A stretch of DNA of 33,214 bases from Alphaproteobacteria bacterium (GTDB taxonomy: Bacteria > Pseudomonadota > Alphaproteobacteria > UBA2966 > CAIVPW01): NCBI GenBank assembly GCA_016869235.1, contig VGER01000017.1, forward strand, positions 1-33,214. Direction: 5' to 3'. A program made the translations under genes and the position numbers. How positions within the stretch are numbered: the stretch's first letter is position 1; the number at the start of each line of letters is the position of its first letter. The notes beneath the pieces were generated by a model. The model ran no database searches. It was not told where the DNA came from and saw only the letters and a list, made by a program, of their open reading frames with translations. Shown here one piece after another: positions 1 to 9,685 of this stretch.

Positions 1-1110
1 TTCATCGTCCATCATCCGTACGAGACGTTCCGCACGGTGGTGGACTTCATCGTCCAGGCGGCGTCAGACCCGGCGGTGGTAGCCATCAAGCAGACGCTCT
101 ACCGCATCGGCAAGGACTCGCCGATCGTCGGCGCCCTCATCGAGGCCGCCGAGGCGGGCAAGAACGTCACCGCCCTGGTGGAGCTCAAGGCGCGCTTTGA
201 CGAGGCCGCCAACATCAAGTGGGCGCGCGACCTGGAGCGCGCCGGCGTGCACGTCGTCTACGGCTTCGTCACCCTGAAGACGCACGCCAAGGTGTCGCTG
301 GTGGTGCGGCAGGAGGGCGGCGCGCTGGTGAGCTACGTGCACCTCGGCACCGGCAACTACCACCCGATCACCGCCAAGATCTACACCGACCTCAGCCTGT
401 TCACGTCCGATCCGGCCATCGGCCGCGACGCGGCGCACGTGTTCAACTACATGACCGGAACGGCGCCGCCGCCCAAGCTGGAGAAGCTCGTCATCGCGCC
501 GCGCGACCTGCGCAACACCATCCTGCACCTGATCGAGACCGAGATCGGCCACGCCCGCGCCGGGCGACCGGCGGCGATCTGGGCCAAGCTCAATGCGCTG
601 GTGGATGCCCAGGTCATCGACGCGCTCTACCGCGCCAGCCAGGTCGGCGTGTACATCGACCTCGTCGTGCGCGGCATCTGCTGCCTGCGGCCCGGCATCC
701 CCGGCTTCTCCGACAACATTCGGGTCAAGAGCATCATCGGCCGCTTCCTCGAGCACGGCCGCATCGTCTGCTTCGGCGACGGCCACGGCCTGCCGCATCC
801 CGAGGCCAAGGTGTTCATCGAATCGGCGGACTGGATGCCGCGCAACTTCGACCGCCGCGTCGAGGTGCTGGCGCCGATCGAGAACGCGACTGTGCATCGC
901 CAGGTGATGGACGAGATCATGGGGGCGCTCTTGCGCGACCAGGCGCAGTCGTGGATCGAGGACTCCGACGGCAACTACACGCGCCTGCCAGCCGGACCGA
1001 ACGCGTTCTCGGCGCACTCCTACTTCATGACCAACCCCAGCCTGTCCGGCCGCGGCAAGGCCTTGCGGCAGGCGCGATCGGGCCCGACGCTTGTCTCTCA
1101 CAACCGCTGA
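1..1110 (+). CDS. ppk1: Polyphosphate kinase 1, C-terminal part (5' truncated by window edge)
   Basis: PPK1 reversibly transfers the gamma-phosphate of ATP onto inorganic polyphosphate. The frame is open from base 1, reading [17 protein letters not shown], so the gene starts before the window; the GTG at 37 is internal. About 369 residues are visible. They include the family block [14 protein letters not shown], the catalytic-core block [16 protein letters not shown], and both conserved histidine segments, LKTHAK and [10 protein letters not shown]. In E. coli PPK the histidines in these segments are the phospho-histidine and its partner. Nothing suggests loss of function. The last 20 bases overlap the ppx reading frame, so the two are almost certainly co-transcribed and translationally coupled, giving one operon for making and removing polyphosphate. 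Confidence 0.95.
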   Translation, partial: FIVHHPYETFRTVVDFIVQAASDPAVVAIKQTLYRIGKDSPIVGALIEAAEAGKNVTALVELKARFDEAANIKWARDLERAGVHVVYGFVTLKTHAKVSLVVRQEGGALVSYVHLGTGNYHPITAKIYTDLSLFTSDPAIGRDAAHVFNYMTGTAPPPKLEKLVIAPRDLRNTILHLIETEIGHARAGRPAAIWAKLNALVDAQVIDALYRASQVGVYIDLVVRGICCLRPGIPGFSDNIRVKSIIGRFLEHGRIVCFGDGHGLPHPEAKVFIESADWMPRNFDRRVEVLAPIENATVHRQVMDEIMGALLRDQAQSWIEDSDGNYTRLPAGPNAFSAHSYFMTNPSLSGRGKALRQARSGPTLVSHNR

Positions 1111-2611
1111 GATCACGCGGCCGACGCCGCGTCAGCCCGCCGGCACCGGCGACCGGCGCCTGGCGGTTGTCGACGTCGGCTCGAACTCGGTGCGTCTCGT
1201 CGTCTACGAGGGCCTGGTGCGCGCGCCCCTCTCGATCTTCAACGAGAAGGTGTTGGCGCAGATGGGACGCGGCCTGCGCGAATCGGGCCGCCTCAATCCC
1301 GAGGGGCGCAAGCGCGCGCTGGCGGCCATCGACCGCTTCGTGGCGCTGTCGGGCGCGCTCGGCGCCGGATTGCCGGAGATTGTCGCCACCGCGGCGGTGC
1401 GCGACGCCGAGGACGGCGCCGAATTCGTCGACTTGATCGAGAAGCGCACCGGTCATGCGGTGCGCGTCCTAAACGGCCGCGAGGAGGCGCGCTTGTCGGC
1501 GCTCGGCGTCGCCGCGGCGGTCCCCGACGCCGACGGCATCATGGGCGACCTCGGCGGCGGCAGCCTCGAGCTCGTCCGGATCGACAACAGCAAGCCTAGC
1601 GACGGGGTCACCTTGCCGCTCGGCACTTTGATGCTGTCCGGCGTCGCGCGCTCGCGCGCCAACGAAGTGGTGACGTCGGCGCTCGGCCAGCTCGAATGGC
1701 TGTGGAAGGAGGCGGCCGGGCGCACGTTCTATGCCGTCGGCGGTGCGTGGCGCAGCTTCGCCCGCCTCGACATGGCGCGGAAGAACTATCCGCTGCACAT
1801 CGTCCATCACTACCGCATGGGCGCGGCCGAGGCGATGAAGCTCGCCGAGGCGATCGCCGGCCTTTCCGAGAAATCGGTGCAAGGCCTGCAGGGCATCGAC
1901 AAGGGCCGTGCCGACACCATGCCGCACGCCGCGCTGGTGCTGGGCCGCGTCCTCACCATGTCGAACGCCAAGGAGGTCGTGTTCTCGGCCAACGGCGTGC
2001 GCGAGGGCGTCGTGCACGACCGCCTGCCGCCGCGCGCGCGCAACAGCGATCCACTGCTCGAGGCGGTGACTCGCATGGTCAACCGCAGCGGGCGCGGCGC
2101 CATCGTCGGCGAGGAATTGCGCCGCTGGTCGGACCCGCTGTTCGCCGACGAGTCGCTTGCCGACGGGCGCCTGCGCTCGGCCGCCTGTCATTTGTCGGAC
2201 ATCGCGTGGTCGGTGCATCCCGATTACCGCACGGCAGAGGCGGTTAGCAGCATCCTGCATGCGCCGTTCGTCGGCATCGACCATCCCGGGCGCGCCTTCG
2301 TCGCCGTGGCGGTGGGCGTGCGCTACGGCGATGAGGAAGCGCTCGAGCGCATCGAGCAGGCGCGCGCTCTCCTCGACGAGGCGACGGCAGATCGAGCCGC
2401 GCGCCTGGGCCGCGCCATGCGCCTGGGGCACACGTTCTGCGGCGCCGCCGCCGGCGTGCTGCCGGCCACCAGGCTGACGCTCGGCACCGACACCCTGAAG
2501 CTCACGGTGCCCTCACGCTGGAGCGCGCTGTTGGGCGAGAAGATCGAGAAGCGACTCGAATCCCTTGCCAAGGCGTTTACGCGGAAGCCCGAACTCAGCG
2601 TCGAGGTGTAG
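1091..2611 (+). CDS. ppx: Exopolyphosphatase, Ppx/GppA family
   Basis: This enzyme removes terminal phosphates from polyphosphate; some family members also hydrolyse pppGpp. The 506-residue product has the actin-like ATPase fold signatures: [16 protein letters not shown] near residue 27 and the second phosphate-binding loop [11 protein letters not shown] near residue 155. A C-terminal helical region of the HD-like type found in long Ppx proteins follows. The length fits alphaproteobacterial Ppx. The start used is TTG at 1091, inside ppk1; no ATG or GTG lies between it and the conserved VVDVGSNS block, so a start overlapping ppk1 is likely though the exact codon is uncertain. It converges with rnd, with two bases between the stop codons. 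Confidence 0.93.
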   Translation: MSLTTAEITRPTPRQPAGTGDRRLAVVDVGSNSVRLVVYEGLVRAPLSIFNEKVLAQMGRGLRESGRLNPEGRKRALAAIDRFVALSGALGAGLPEIVATAAVRDAEDGAEFVDLIEKRTGHAVRVLNGREEARLSALGVAAAVPDADGIMGDLGGGSLELVRIDNSKPSDGVTLPLGTLMLSGVARSRANEVVTSALGQLEWLWKEAAGRTFYAVGGAWRSFARLDMARKNYPLHIVHHYRMGAAEAMKLAEAIAGLSEKSVQGLQGIDKGRADTMPHAALVLGRVLTMSNAKEVVFSANGVREGVVHDRLPPRARNSDPLLEAVTRMVNRSGRGAIVGEELRRWSDPLFADESLADGRLRSAACHLSDIAWSVHPDYRTAEAVSSILHAPFVGIDHPGRAFVAVAVGVRYGDEEALERIEQARALLDEATADRAARLGRAMRLGHTFCGAAAGVLPATRLTLGTDTLKLTVPSRWSALLGEKIEKRLESLAKAFTRKPELSVEV

Positions 2612-2613
2612 TC

Positions 2614-3807
2614 TCAGCCACCGACGGCCTTGGCGCGGAGCACCTCCAGGGGCCGCTGCAACGGAACCAGCTCGACGCCCTTGCCCTTGCGGGCGGCGAG
2701 GGCGACCCCGCCGGAGACCAGGCGCATGGCGTCCTCGCCGAACACTTCCTGGCGCCAGCCGTGCAGGCAGCGCAGGCCATCGGTCTGGCCGGCGGCGATG
2801 TCCTCCACCTCCTCGCTGGAGGCGACGAGCTGCTGGGCAACGTCGTGCTCCTCGCACTTCATCTTCAGCAGCACCTTCAAGAGCGCCACCATCGGGCCGA
2901 TGCCGGACGGCACGCGCCGCATCTTCTCGCGCTTAGGCAAGCCGGCGTCGGGCAGGGCGAGCGCGCGCTGCACCGCCTCGAGCAACGAGCTGCCCGAGGA
3001 GCCTTCCGCGAGGCCCTTGGAGATGCCACGGATGCGGCCGAGCTCGGCGCGATCGCGGGGCGGATGCGCCGACACCGCAATCAGGGTCTCGTCGCGCAGC
3101 ACGCGCGATCGGGCGAGGTCGCGCGTCTGCGCCTCGCGCTCGCGCCACGCCGCGACTTCGCGCAGCACCACCAGGAAGCGCGGATCGGTGGAGCGCACCT
3201 TCAGGCGCTCCCATGCCTCATGCGGCTCGGTGACGTAGGTGGCGGGATCGGTGATAGCCGCCATCTCCTCCGCCACCCATGCGGTGCGGTCGGTATCGTC
3301 GAGGCGCTTACTGAGTTTCTCGTACACCGTGCGCAGGTGCACCACGTCGTCGAGGGCGTAGCACAGCTGCCGGTCGGTGAGGGGGCGCCGCCGCCAGTCG
3401 GTGAAGCGCGAGTGCTTGTCGAGCCGCGCGTTGGCGAGACGCGTCACCAGCGTCTCGTAGCTCACGGATTCGCCGAAGCCGCACACCATCGCCGCGATCT
3501 GGGTGTCGAATACCGGCGTCGGGGCCTTGCCCGAGAGGTGCAGGAAGATCTCGATGTCCTGGCGGCCGGCGTGGAAGACCTTCAGGGTGTCCTTGCGCGC
3601 CAGCAGATCGAGCAGCGGCGACAGGTCGATCCCGGGCGCCAGGGCGTCGACGGCCACCGCCTCTTCGGCATCGGCGATCTGCGCCAGGCACAGCTGCGGC
3701 CAGTAAGTCGTCTCGCGGATGAACTCGGTGTCGATGGTGACGTACGGCGCGGCCGCCAGACGGCGGCAAACCGCCGCCAGCGCGTCTGTGGTGGTGACAA
3801 GGGTCAT
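2614..3807 (-). CDS. rnd: Ribonuclease D
   Basis: This is a 3'-5' exoribonuclease that trims tRNA and other structured RNAs. The 397-residue product begins at ATG 3807. Frames extending further upstream read through the low-complexity region before aspS and are not believable. The DEDDy exonuclease motifs are in order: TIDTEFIRE (Asp26, Glu28), [12 protein letters not shown], and [13 protein letters not shown], with the tyrosine that defines the DEDDy class nearby. The central and C-terminal parts contain HRDC-like helices, including [19 protein letters not shown]. Length matches RNase D. It is transcribed away from aspS, with 238 bases between the two starts. Confidence 0.93.
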   Translation of the reverse strand: MTLVTTTDALAAVCRRLAAAPYVTIDTEFIRETTYWPQLCLAQIADAEEAVAVDALAPGIDLSPLLDLLARKDTLKVFHAGRQDIEIFLHLSGKAPTPVFDTQIAAMVCGFGESVSYETLVTRLANARLDKHSRFTDWRRRPLTDRQLCYALDDVVHLRTVYEKLSKRLDDTDRTAWVAEEMAAITDPATYVTEPHEAWERLKVRSTDPRFLVVLREVAAWREREAQTRDLARSRVLRDETLIAVSAHPPRDRAELGRIRGISKGLAEGSSGSSLLEAVQRALALPDAGLPKREKMRRVPSGIGPMVALLKVLLKMKCEEHDVAQQLVASSEEVEDIAAGQTDGLRCLHGWRQEVFGEDAMRLVSGGVALAARKGKGVELVPLQRPLEVLRAKAVGG

Positions 3808-4045
3808 GGCGCCGTGTTCTACACGAAAGGCCCCGCCGCGGGGTAGCCGAACCAGCCGGCCTCGCGGGGCCCCGGCGCGGCCGGCCTCGTGGTCGCGGCC
3901 ATGCCGCGCAGCCTTGACAGTGCCACGCCGGACGTGCGCTGCTCCGGCCCGCTTCCGGCCAGCCGGGCCGCCGCTAGTTCCGGAAGCGGCAGCCGAACCG
4001 TTCCGCCGGGAAGCCGTCCTCTTGCCTTCCAGAGAGTCGCCGCCC

Positions 4046-5848
4046 ATGGCCTTGCACCCGTATCGCACCCACACCGCCGGCAACCTGCGCTCCTCGCATG
4101 TCGGCCAGGTGGTGAAGCTGTCCGGGTGGGTGCACCGCAAGCGCGACCACGGCAACCTGCTGTTTGTCGACCTGCGCGACCACTATGGCGTCACCCAGTG
4201 CGTGGTGGAGCAGGGCGAGACCACCTTCGCGGCGGTCGATGCCCTGCGCGCCGAAAGCGTCGTCTCGGTGCTGGGCCGCGTGGTGGCGCGCAGCAAGGAG
4301 ACGGTGAACCCCAACCTACCGACCGGTGACGTGGAGGTGCGCATCAATGCCCTCGACGTCCTGTCCGCCGCCGAGGAACTGCCGATCCAGGTGTTCGGCG
4401 AGCACGACTATCCGGAAGACCTGCGCCTGCGCTACCGCTACCTCGACCTGCGCCGCGACAAGCTGCACAAGAACATCATGCTGCGCAGCCAGGTCATCAC
4501 CAGCATCCGCCGGCGCATGGTGGAGCAGGGCTTTACCGAGTTCCAGACGCCGATCCTGACCGCGAGCTCACCCGAAGGCGCGCGCGACTATCTCGTGCCG
4601 AGCCGCATCCACCCGGGCAAGTTCTACGCGCTGCCGCAGGCGCCGCAGCAGTTCAAGCAGCTCTACATGGTGGCGGGCTTCGACCGCTACTTCCAGATCG
4701 CGCCGTGCTTCCGCGACGAGGACGCGCGCGCCGACCGCTCGCCCGGCGAGTTCTACCAGCTTGACATCGAGATGAGCTTCGTCACCCAGGACGACGTGTT
4801 CGCGGCGATCGAGCCGGTGATGCACGGCATCTTCGCCGAGTTCGGCGGCGGCAAGAAGGTGACGCCGGCGCCGTTCCCGCGCATCGCCTACAAGGAGTCG
4901 ATGCTCAAGTACGGCAACGACAAGCCCGACCTGCGCAACCCGATCGTCATCGCCGACGTCAGCGAGGCGTTCAAGGGCTCGGGCTTCGGCATCTTTGCCA
5001 AGGCCATCGACGCCGGCGGCGTCGTGCGCGCCATTCCCGCGCCGGGCGCCGCGAGCCAGCCGCGCTCGTTCTTCGACAAGATGAATGACTGGGCCAAGGA
5101 GGAGGGATATCCCGGCCTCGGCTACATCATCTTCGAGGGCGATGCCGCAAAGGGCCCGATCGCGTCGAAGCTCGATGCGCCGCGGCTGCACAGCATCCGC
5201 GAGCTCGCCAACCTGAAGTCCGGCGACGCCGTCTTCTTCTCCGCCGACAAGCCGGCCAAGGCGGCACAGCTCGCCGGCCTGGCACGCACCCGCCTCGGCA
5301 ACGAGCTCGGCCTGATCGAGAAGGATGCCTTCCGCTTCTGCTGGATCGTCGATTTCCCCATGTTCGAGTTCAACGAGCAGGAGCAGAAGATCGACTTCTC
5401 CCACAACCCGTTCTCGATGCCGCAGGGCGGCATGGAGGCGCTGACAACGCGCGATCCACTCGACATTCTCGCCTACCAGTACGACATCGTCTGCAACGGC
5501 GTGGAGCTCTCATCCGGCGCCATCCGCAACCACCTGCCCGACGTGATGGTGAAGGCCTTCGAGATCGCCGGCTACTCGCGCAAGGACGTCGAGGAGCGTT
5601 TCGGCGGCATGTTCTCGGCGTTCCACTACGGCGCGCCGCCGCACGGCGGCAGTGCGCCCGGCATCGACCGCATCGTCATGCTGCTCGCCGAGGAGCCCAA
5701 CCTGCGCGAGGTCGTCGCCTTCCCGATGACCCAGAAGGCCGAGGACCTGCTGATGGGCGCTCCCGCGCCGGTCAGCGAGCGCCAGCTGCGCGACGTGCAC
5801 ATCCGCGTGCACCTGCCGCCGGCGATGCAGAAGAAGGCGACGACGTAG
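4046..5848 (+). CDS. aspS: Aspartyl-tRNA synthetase, predicted non-discriminating (Asp/Asn) type
   Basis: It charges tRNA-Asp with aspartate. The 600-residue product starts at ATG 4046, where the conserved bacterial N-terminus [20 protein letters not shown] begins. Order: OB-fold anticodon-binding domain (about 1-110); class II catalytic core with motif 1 ([10 protein letters not shown]), the loop [18 protein letters not shown] and motif 2 ([15 protein letters not shown]); a GAD insertion (about 290-420); motif 3 ([17 protein letters not shown]). In the anticodon domain, R33-D34-H35-G36 carries histidine where E. coli, a discriminating enzyme, has leucine. From recalled comparison with the Pseudomonas enzyme, His here marks non-discriminating AspRS, which also makes Asp-tRNA-Asn for GatCAB. 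That specificity is inference; the enzyme identity is secure. The 5' ribosome-binding site is weak (AGAGAG). Confidence 0.97.
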   Translation: MALHPYRTHTAGNLRSSHVGQVVKLSGWVHRKRDHGNLLFVDLRDHYGVTQCVVEQGETTFAAVDALRAESVVSVLGRVVARSKETVNPNLPTGDVEVRINALDVLSAAEELPIQVFGEHDYPEDLRLRYRYLDLRRDKLHKNIMLRSQVITSIRRRMVEQGFTEFQTPILTASSPEGARDYLVPSRIHPGKFYALPQAPQQFKQLYMVAGFDRYFQIAPCFRDEDARADRSPGEFYQLDIEMSFVTQDDVFAAIEPVMHGIFAEFGGGKKVTPAPFPRIAYKESMLKYGNDKPDLRNPIVIADVSEAFKGSGFGIFAKAIDAGGVVRAIPAPGAASQPRSFFDKMNDWAKEEGYPGLGYIIFEGDAAKGPIASKLDAPRLHSIRELANLKSGDAVFFSADKPAKAAQLAGLARTRLGNELGLIEKDAFRFCWIVDFPMFEFNEQEQKIDFSHNPFSMPQGGMEALTTRDPLDILAYQYDIVCNGVELSSGAIRNHLPDVMVKAFEIAGYSRKDVEERFGGMFSAFHYGAPPHGGSAPGIDRIVMLLAEEPNLREVVAFPMTQKAEDLLMGAPAPVSERQLRDVHIRVHLPPAMQKKATT

Positions 5849-5855
5849 CTTCGGA

Positions 5856-6362
5856 TCAGGCGCCGCGCGCCGGGTTGGCGGCGATCTCCGCCAGCACCTT
5901 CTCCATGCGGGCGAAGCTTGCGTCGACGCCGGACTCCATCGGCGAGGCGAGCGCGGCATCGCGCGCCTCGCGGGTGTCGTACCTCCCCGTGAGCGCCATT
6001 GCCGTCCTGCCGCCTTGCTCGGTGAGCACCAGCGTGTTCACGCATCCGCCCGGGTACCACGACTGGTCGAACGCTTCGGTCGACACCAGCCGCTCCGGCG
6101 CAGCGATCTCGCGGTAGACCCCGCCCCAGCCCATCTCGTGGCCCTTTTCGTGCCGCGTGACGAAGCGATACTTGCCGCCGACGCGGAGGTCGATCTCGCA
6201 CAGCGCCGACGACCAGCCGTCCGGTCCCAGGAGCCATCGCCGCACCAGCTCGGGCTTGGTCCAGGCGTACCATACCAGGCGGCGCGGCGCGCTGAACGTT
6301 CGCGTCATGAGGATCTCGGTGTCGCGGTGCGCGCTCACTTTGAGGTCGCCGATCTTCGGCAT
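5856..6362 (-). CDS. AHSA1/SRPBCC-domain protein
   Basis: The 168-residue product has the AHSA1-type START/SRPBCC pattern: MTRTFSAPRRLVWYAWTKPELVRRWLLGPDGW, then CEIDLRVGGKYRFV, then MGWGGVYREIAAPERLVSTEAFD, and finally an ASPMESGVDASFARMEKVL helix. These folds bind small hydrophobic ligands in a closed pocket; the substrate cannot be told from sequence. ATG 6362 is chosen because AAGGAG lies just upstream at good spacing and the fold begins there; the longer frame into the neighbouring gene is not supported. It follows the ArsR repressor by 13 bases. ArsR plus SRPBCC is a very common bacterial pair, so the two are probably one operon under the repressor's own control. Confidence 0.88.
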   Translation of the reverse strand: MPKIGDLKVSAHRDTEILMTRTFSAPRRLVWYAWTKPELVRRWLLGPDGWSSALCEIDLRVGGKYRFVTRHEKGHEMGWGGVYREIAAPERLVSTEAFDQSWYPGGCVNTLVLTEQGGRTAMALTGRYDTREARDAALASPMESGVDASFARMEKVLAEIAANPARGA

Positions 6363-6375
6363 GGATGGATCTCCT

Positions 6376-6768
6376 TCACTTGCGCTTGGGTTTGCGGGGT
6401 GCGGCACGCGCGGGCCGGGACTTGGCTTCACCGGCCTTGAGCTCCTCGAGCAGGGAATCGAGGCGCTGGAACGCCGGCTCCCAGTACTTGCGGTAGTTCT
6501 CCAGCCACTCGTTCGCGGCGGCGAGCGGCGCCGCCTCGAGCTTGCGCGGTCGCCGCGTCGCATCGCGCCCGCGCGACACCAAGCCGGCGCGCTCCAGTAC
6601 CTTGAGGTGTTTGGAGATCGCCGGCTGGCTCATCGCGAACGGCTCGGCGAGCTCCGCCACGGAGGCTTCGCCGGCGGCGAGGCGGGCGAGGATGGCGCGC
6701 CGCGTCGGATCGGCGAGCGCCGCGAAGGTGGCGTCGAGCGTGGGATTGAGGGCCAGGGAGAGCGACAT
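6376..6768 (-). CDS. ArsR/SmtB-family winged-helix transcriptional repressor
   Basis: The 130-residue protein has the full ArsR winged helix: ALADPTRRAILARLAAGEASVAELAEPF, the recognition helix AMSQPAISKHLKVLERAGLV, and the wing SRGRDATRRPRKLE. There is no CxC metal-binding motif in the recognition helix, so it is not the arsenic-sensing type. It belongs with ArsR-like regulators linked to SRPBCC genes. The C-terminal tail is rich in Lys, Arg and Pro. ATG 6768 is preceded by a modest GGATAGG. Immediately upstream lie a good sigma-70-like promoter and an inverted repeat overlapping it, so autoregulation of this two-gene operon is likely. Confidence 0.92.
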   Translation of the reverse strand: MSLSLALNPTLDATFAALADPTRRAILARLAAGEASVAELAEPFAMSQPAISKHLKVLERAGLVSRGRDATRRPRKLEAAPLAAANEWLENYRKYWEPAFQRLDSLLEELKAGEAKSRPARAAPRKPKRK

Positions 6769-6777
6769 CGCCTATCC

Positions 6778-6809
6778 ATAACTAACTAGTTTCAGAACTA
6801 TATGGTTAT
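6778..6809 (-). promoter_or_regulatory. Imperfect 14-4-14 inverted repeat, probable ArsR operator
   Basis: The left arm ATAACTAACTAGTT and the reverse complement of the right arm, ATAACCATATAGTT, agree at 11 of 14 positions around a 4-base centre (TCAG). It starts 10 bases upstream of the ArsR start codon and covers the -10 box and probable start site of the adjacent promoter. A bound dimer would block transcription. The AT-rich content contrasts sharply with the surrounding GC-rich DNA. Assignment to this ArsR is by position. Confidence 0.7.
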
Positions 6810-6826
6810 GTAATGGCCGTCGTCAA
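6797..6826 (-). promoter_or_regulatory. Sigma-70-type promoter of the arsR-SRPBCC operon
   Basis: On the minus strand, TTGACG (6826-6821) is followed after 18 bases by TATAGT (6802-6797), matching the consensus at five of six and four to five of six positions. The expected start near 6790 gives a leader of about 20 bases before ArsR. The -10 box lies inside the right arm of the inverted repeat, as expected for steric repression. Confidence 0.6.
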
Positions 6827-6845
6827 GCGGCTGGGTGATCTCGCC

Positions 6846-7591
6846 TCAGCGGGTCACGTCCGGCCGCGGCTCCCAGCGGAAAAAGCGCACGGCCAGGACC
6901 GCCGCCGCTGCGCCCCAAAGGACCATCACAGCCAGGTGCGGCAGGATGGCGTAGGTGCCGCCGGCGTCGCTCCAGGCGAAGCCGCTGCCGCTCAACGCCG
7001 GATTGAAGGCGCCGGCGATGGCGCGGGCGAAATGCTTGAGCGGGAACAGGTCGGCGAGGTGATCGCCGGCGTGGCGTCGGCGTTGGGGGAGAACGACGCC
7101 ACCAGCAGGCCGAGCGCCGCGAAGCAGGCGACCCCGGTCACGAACGTCAGCAGCGCCGCGGCGAGTCTTTCGGCTTGGACTTCGATCCCATACCCCCACA
7201 CGCCGACGCCGATCATCAGGGCAATGGCGAGGAACGCCACCCAGGCCGACGACGCCAGGCGGCCGGAAAGGAACAGCCACGGCGGCAGGGGCGTGCCGCG
7301 CGCCCGCTTGAGGATGCCGAGCTCGCGGTCCGTCACCACGCTGATGGCTAGGTTCCAGTACGCGGTGGACACGGCGCCATACACCGCCAGCGACGGCGCA
7401 TAGAATTGCGCCGGCGTCGGTCCGCGCGGGCCCATTCGCTCGTTGCCGAACAAGGTTGCGAACACCAGCAGCATCAGGAGGGGAAAGATCAGGCTGAAGA
7501 ACGCCTGGATGGGCGAGCGCCAGAACAGCTTGTTCTCGACGAGGAACTGGCGGACGAACATCGCCCACAGGCTCGGGCTTCCCGCGCTCAC
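6846..7591 (-). pseudogene. ABC-2 type exporter permease, disrupted by internal deletion/frameshift
   Basis: The N-terminal part, from GTG 7591, reads SLWAMFVRQFLVENKLFWRS followed by four hydrophobic segments, ending in GLLVASFSPNADATPAIT. This is the usual lead-in to the fifth membrane helix of ABC-2 permeases. Near 7055-7065 the frame breaks. The family sequence resumes in another frame as ADLFPLKHFARAIAGAF and continues through a last membrane helix (HLAVMVLWGAAAAVLAVRFF) to the stop at 6846. The stretch that normally encodes the fifth membrane segment, roughly 25-30 residues, is absent, so this is more than a one-base slip. The GTG start overlaps the ATPase stop (GTGA), showing tight coupling. 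A collapsed assembly could give the same picture, but as written no intact permease is made. Confidence 0.8.
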
Positions 7592-8421
7592 GGTGTCTTC
7601 TCCGCGATCAGGTAGAGGTACACGTCCTCCAGTGTCGGCGGGGTGACCGACAGCGCGTCGAGCTCGATGCGCCGTGCCAGCGCCCAGCCGGTGAGGGCGT
7701 GCAGCACCGGCGCCGGATCGGTGCAGGTCGCTTCCACCCACTCGGAATCACTGGCGCGCAGGAACGGTGCAGGGATGCCGTCGAGCGGCGTCTCGGCGAC
7801 GATGCGCCCCCGCGCGATCACCGCGATGCGGTCCGACAGCGCCTGCGCCTCGTCCATGTAGTGGGTGGTGAGCAAGATGGTCTTACCGAAGGTGCGCAGC
7901 GCGCGCACCAGCTCCCACGCCTGCTGCCGCGCTTCGGAGTCGAAGCCGGTGGTCGGCTCGTCGAGGAAGATGAGGTCGGGATCGCCTACCAGCCCCAGCG
8001 CCAGGTCGAGGCGGCGGCGCTGGCCGCCCGAAAGGGTGCGCACGCGCGCACGTGCCTTTTCGGTCAGCCCGACCAGTGCGATCACCTCGTCGGGCGCACG
8101 GGGATGCGGGAACAGGCCTGCGTGATGGTGCACGGTCTCGGCGACGGTCAGCTCGGGCTCCAGCCCGCTTTCCTGCAGCACGATGCCGACGCGCTCGCGC
8201 ATTGCGCTCCCGCCGGTTTCGGGATCGAAGCCCAGCACCGCCACCGTGCCAGCAGTGCGCCGGCGGTGGCCTTCCAGAATCTCGACGAGGCTGCTCTTGC
8301 CGGCTCCGTTCGGCCCGAGCAATGCGAACACTTCGCCGGGAGCGATGCGGAGCGATACGCCGTCGAGCGCGACCGCGCCGCCGTACCGCTTGACGACGTT
8401 CTCGACGACGACAACCGACAT
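7588..8421 (-). CDS. ABC transporter ATP-binding protein (ABC-2 drug/lipid exporter type)
   Basis: This is the nucleotide-binding subunit of an ABC exporter. The 277-residue product has Walker A (GPNGAGKS, about 37-44), Q-loop (VLQESGLEPELTV), signature LSGGQRRRLDLAL, Walker B (DLIFLDEPTTGFD) and the H-loop (LLTTHYMDEA). A C-terminal extension of about 70 residues, typical of the DrrA/CcmA-like class, follows. ATG 8421 is preferred over the TTG just before it because it follows the GGGGG ribosome-binding site. The stop overlaps the permease start by four bases, so both belong to one exporter. Because the permease gene is damaged, the ATPase may currently lack its membrane partner. Confidence 0.93.
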   Translation of the reverse strand: MSVVVVENVVKRYGGAVALDGVSLRIAPGEVFALLGPNGAGKSSLVEILEGHRRRTAGTVAVLGFDPETGGSAMRERVGIVLQESGLEPELTVAETVHHHAGLFPHPRAPDEVIALVGLTEKARARVRTLSGGQRRRLDLALGLVGDPDLIFLDEPTTGFDSEARQQAWELVRALRTFGKTILLTTHYMDEAQALSDRIAVIARGRIVAETPLDGIPAPFLRASDSEWVEATCTDPAPVLHALTGWALARRIELDALSVTPPTLEDVYLYLIAEKTP

Positions 8422-8466
8422 CAAGCCCCCGCTGCCCGAGCCAATCTAGCCCAGCCAAAACGAAGA

Positions 8467-8489
8467 CGGGGAGGACCGAGTCCTCCCCG
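8467..8489 (-). terminator. Rho-independent terminator of the dienelactone hydrolase gene
   Basis: A perfect 10-base-pair stem, CGGGGAGGAC pairing with GTCCTCCCCG around a 3-base loop, lies 22 bases after the hydrolase stop on the minus strand. It is followed in that direction by TCTTCGTTTT. This separates the hydrolase from the ABC exporter operon. Confidence 0.8.
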
Positions 8490-8511
8490 CTCCCGAACGC
8501 GTTCAGACCGC

Positions 8512-9414
8512 CTAGGCTTTCAGGTGCTGGTTGAAGAAGGCGATGGTGCGCTCCCAGGCCTGGTCTGCCGCCGCCTTGTTGTAGCGGGCGGCGTTGGTGT
8601 CGTTGTTGAAGGCGTGGTTGACGCCTTCATAGACGTGCACCGTCACGTTCTTGCCCGCCGCCTTCGCCGCATCGGCGTAGGCGTTGTTGCCGGCGTTGGT
8701 GCCGGTGTCGAGGGCGCCCAGGTGGATCAGGTGCGGCGCCTTTACGTTGGCGACGTTGGCGTTCCAGCCCGAGCCGCCACCGTAGTAGGTGACGCCGGCA
8801 ACGACGTTCGCGGGCGTCGCCGGCGAGGTTATGATGTCGTTTACACGGCCGCCGCCCCAGCAGAAGCCGACCACGCCGACCCTGCCGTTCGAATCGGGCC
8901 GTGCCGCGGCTAGCTTGGCGATGTTCTGCAGCTCGGCGACCGCCTTCGGCGCTTGCACCTGGCCGAAGATCTGCGCCGCCGCCTCGTCGGTACCCGGATA
9001 GCCGCCGGCCATGCTCAGGAGGTCGGTGCCCAACGCGAGGAATCCCTCGACGCCCATGCGACGCGTCACGTCCTCGATGTGCGGATTCAGGCCGCGGTTC
9101 TCGTGGATGACGATCACCGTGGGCAGGCGCGCGTTGGCGGCCGCGCTGCGCGGCCTGACGACCAGAGTCTTAACCTTGACACCGTCGCCGCCGTCGATCT
9201 CCTCGCGCGTCGCGGTGATGCGCGGATCGTTCGGCTCGACGATGGCAGCCTTGGCGTAGTTGTTCTCGATCAGGGGCAGCAGTGCCGACGCGGCGACCGT
9301 ACCGCCCGCCATGAGCGTCAGGCGATCAAGGAACACGCGGCGCGGCATCAGAGCGTGCGTGTACTCGTGGAAAAGCTCGATGTACTTCTGGTCGACCGTG
9401 ATGGGCTGGGTCAT
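8512..9414 (-). CDS. Dienelactone hydrolase family protein with twin-arginine-like N-terminus
   Basis: This is an alpha/beta hydrolase of the dienelactone hydrolase family, which cleaves esters or lactones with a Cys-Asp-His triad. All three residues are visible: Cys185 in VGFCWGGG, Asp236 in HLGALDTGT and His267 in EGVNHAF. The N-terminus, about 55 residues longer than the classical enzyme, contains PRRVFLDRLTLMAGGTVAASALLPL. This resembles a twin-arginine signal or anchor, so export to the periplasm is likely. Similar proteins are often labelled carboxymethylenebutenolidase, but the substrate is unknown. ATG 9414 is used; a TTG six bases upstream is possible, and GGGAGG serves either. It is monocistronic, with its own terminator. 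Confidence 0.9.
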   Translation of the reverse strand: MTQPITVDQKYIELFHEYTHALMPRRVFLDRLTLMAGGTVAASALLPLIENNYAKAAIVEPNDPRITATREEIDGGDGVKVKTLVVRPRSAAANARLPTVIVIHENRGLNPHIEDVTRRMGVEGFLALGTDLLSMAGGYPGTDEAAAQIFGQVQAPKAVAELQNIAKLAAARPDSNGRVGVVGFCWGGGRVNDIITSPATPANVVAGVTYYGGGSGWNANVANVKAPHLIHLGALDTGTNAGNNAYADAAKAAGKNVTVHVYEGVNHAFNNDTNAARYNKAAADQAWERTIAFFNQHLKA

Positions 9415-9685
9415 GGGCAAGAAGCCTCCCTTTGGTCAGTGGGCGATGGGCGTGCGCTTCCCCTCCCGGAAGCGAGCCCTCGGCGTATGCTTAACGGTAG
9501 CCGGGCGCGTGCCGGTCGGTCGATCACAACCTCGCCAGTAGGGAGCCACCTGCACCGCTGAACCGGTGTGGATCGGGGGACCCGAATCGCGTAGGGTGAG
9601 GCCCGGGATCGGGGCCGTGCGGAGCCGTACGTATTGTCAGGCCCGGGCCGATTGCGGAGCATGAGAGAAACGTTGGGAGGCGGGG
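9415..9685. other. Divergent intergenic region between the hydrolase and soxC-like genes
   Basis: No reading frame here has family features. The stretch must hold the divergent promoters of the hydrolase (minus) and the sulfite dehydrogenase (plus). I see short GC-rich inverted repeats, for example CACCG/CGGTG near 9552-9571, and a GGGAGG ribosome-binding site just before 9686, but no convincing -35/-10 pair. Confidence 0.4.

Noticed and set aside
2761..3846. A 361-codon plus-strand open frame
   Set aside because: It is antisense to ribonuclease D, which carries the DEDDy motifs.
3914..3942. TTGACA upstream of aspS as a promoter
   Set aside because: The -35 is perfect but no acceptable -10 lies 16-18 bases downstream, so it is not listed as a promoter.
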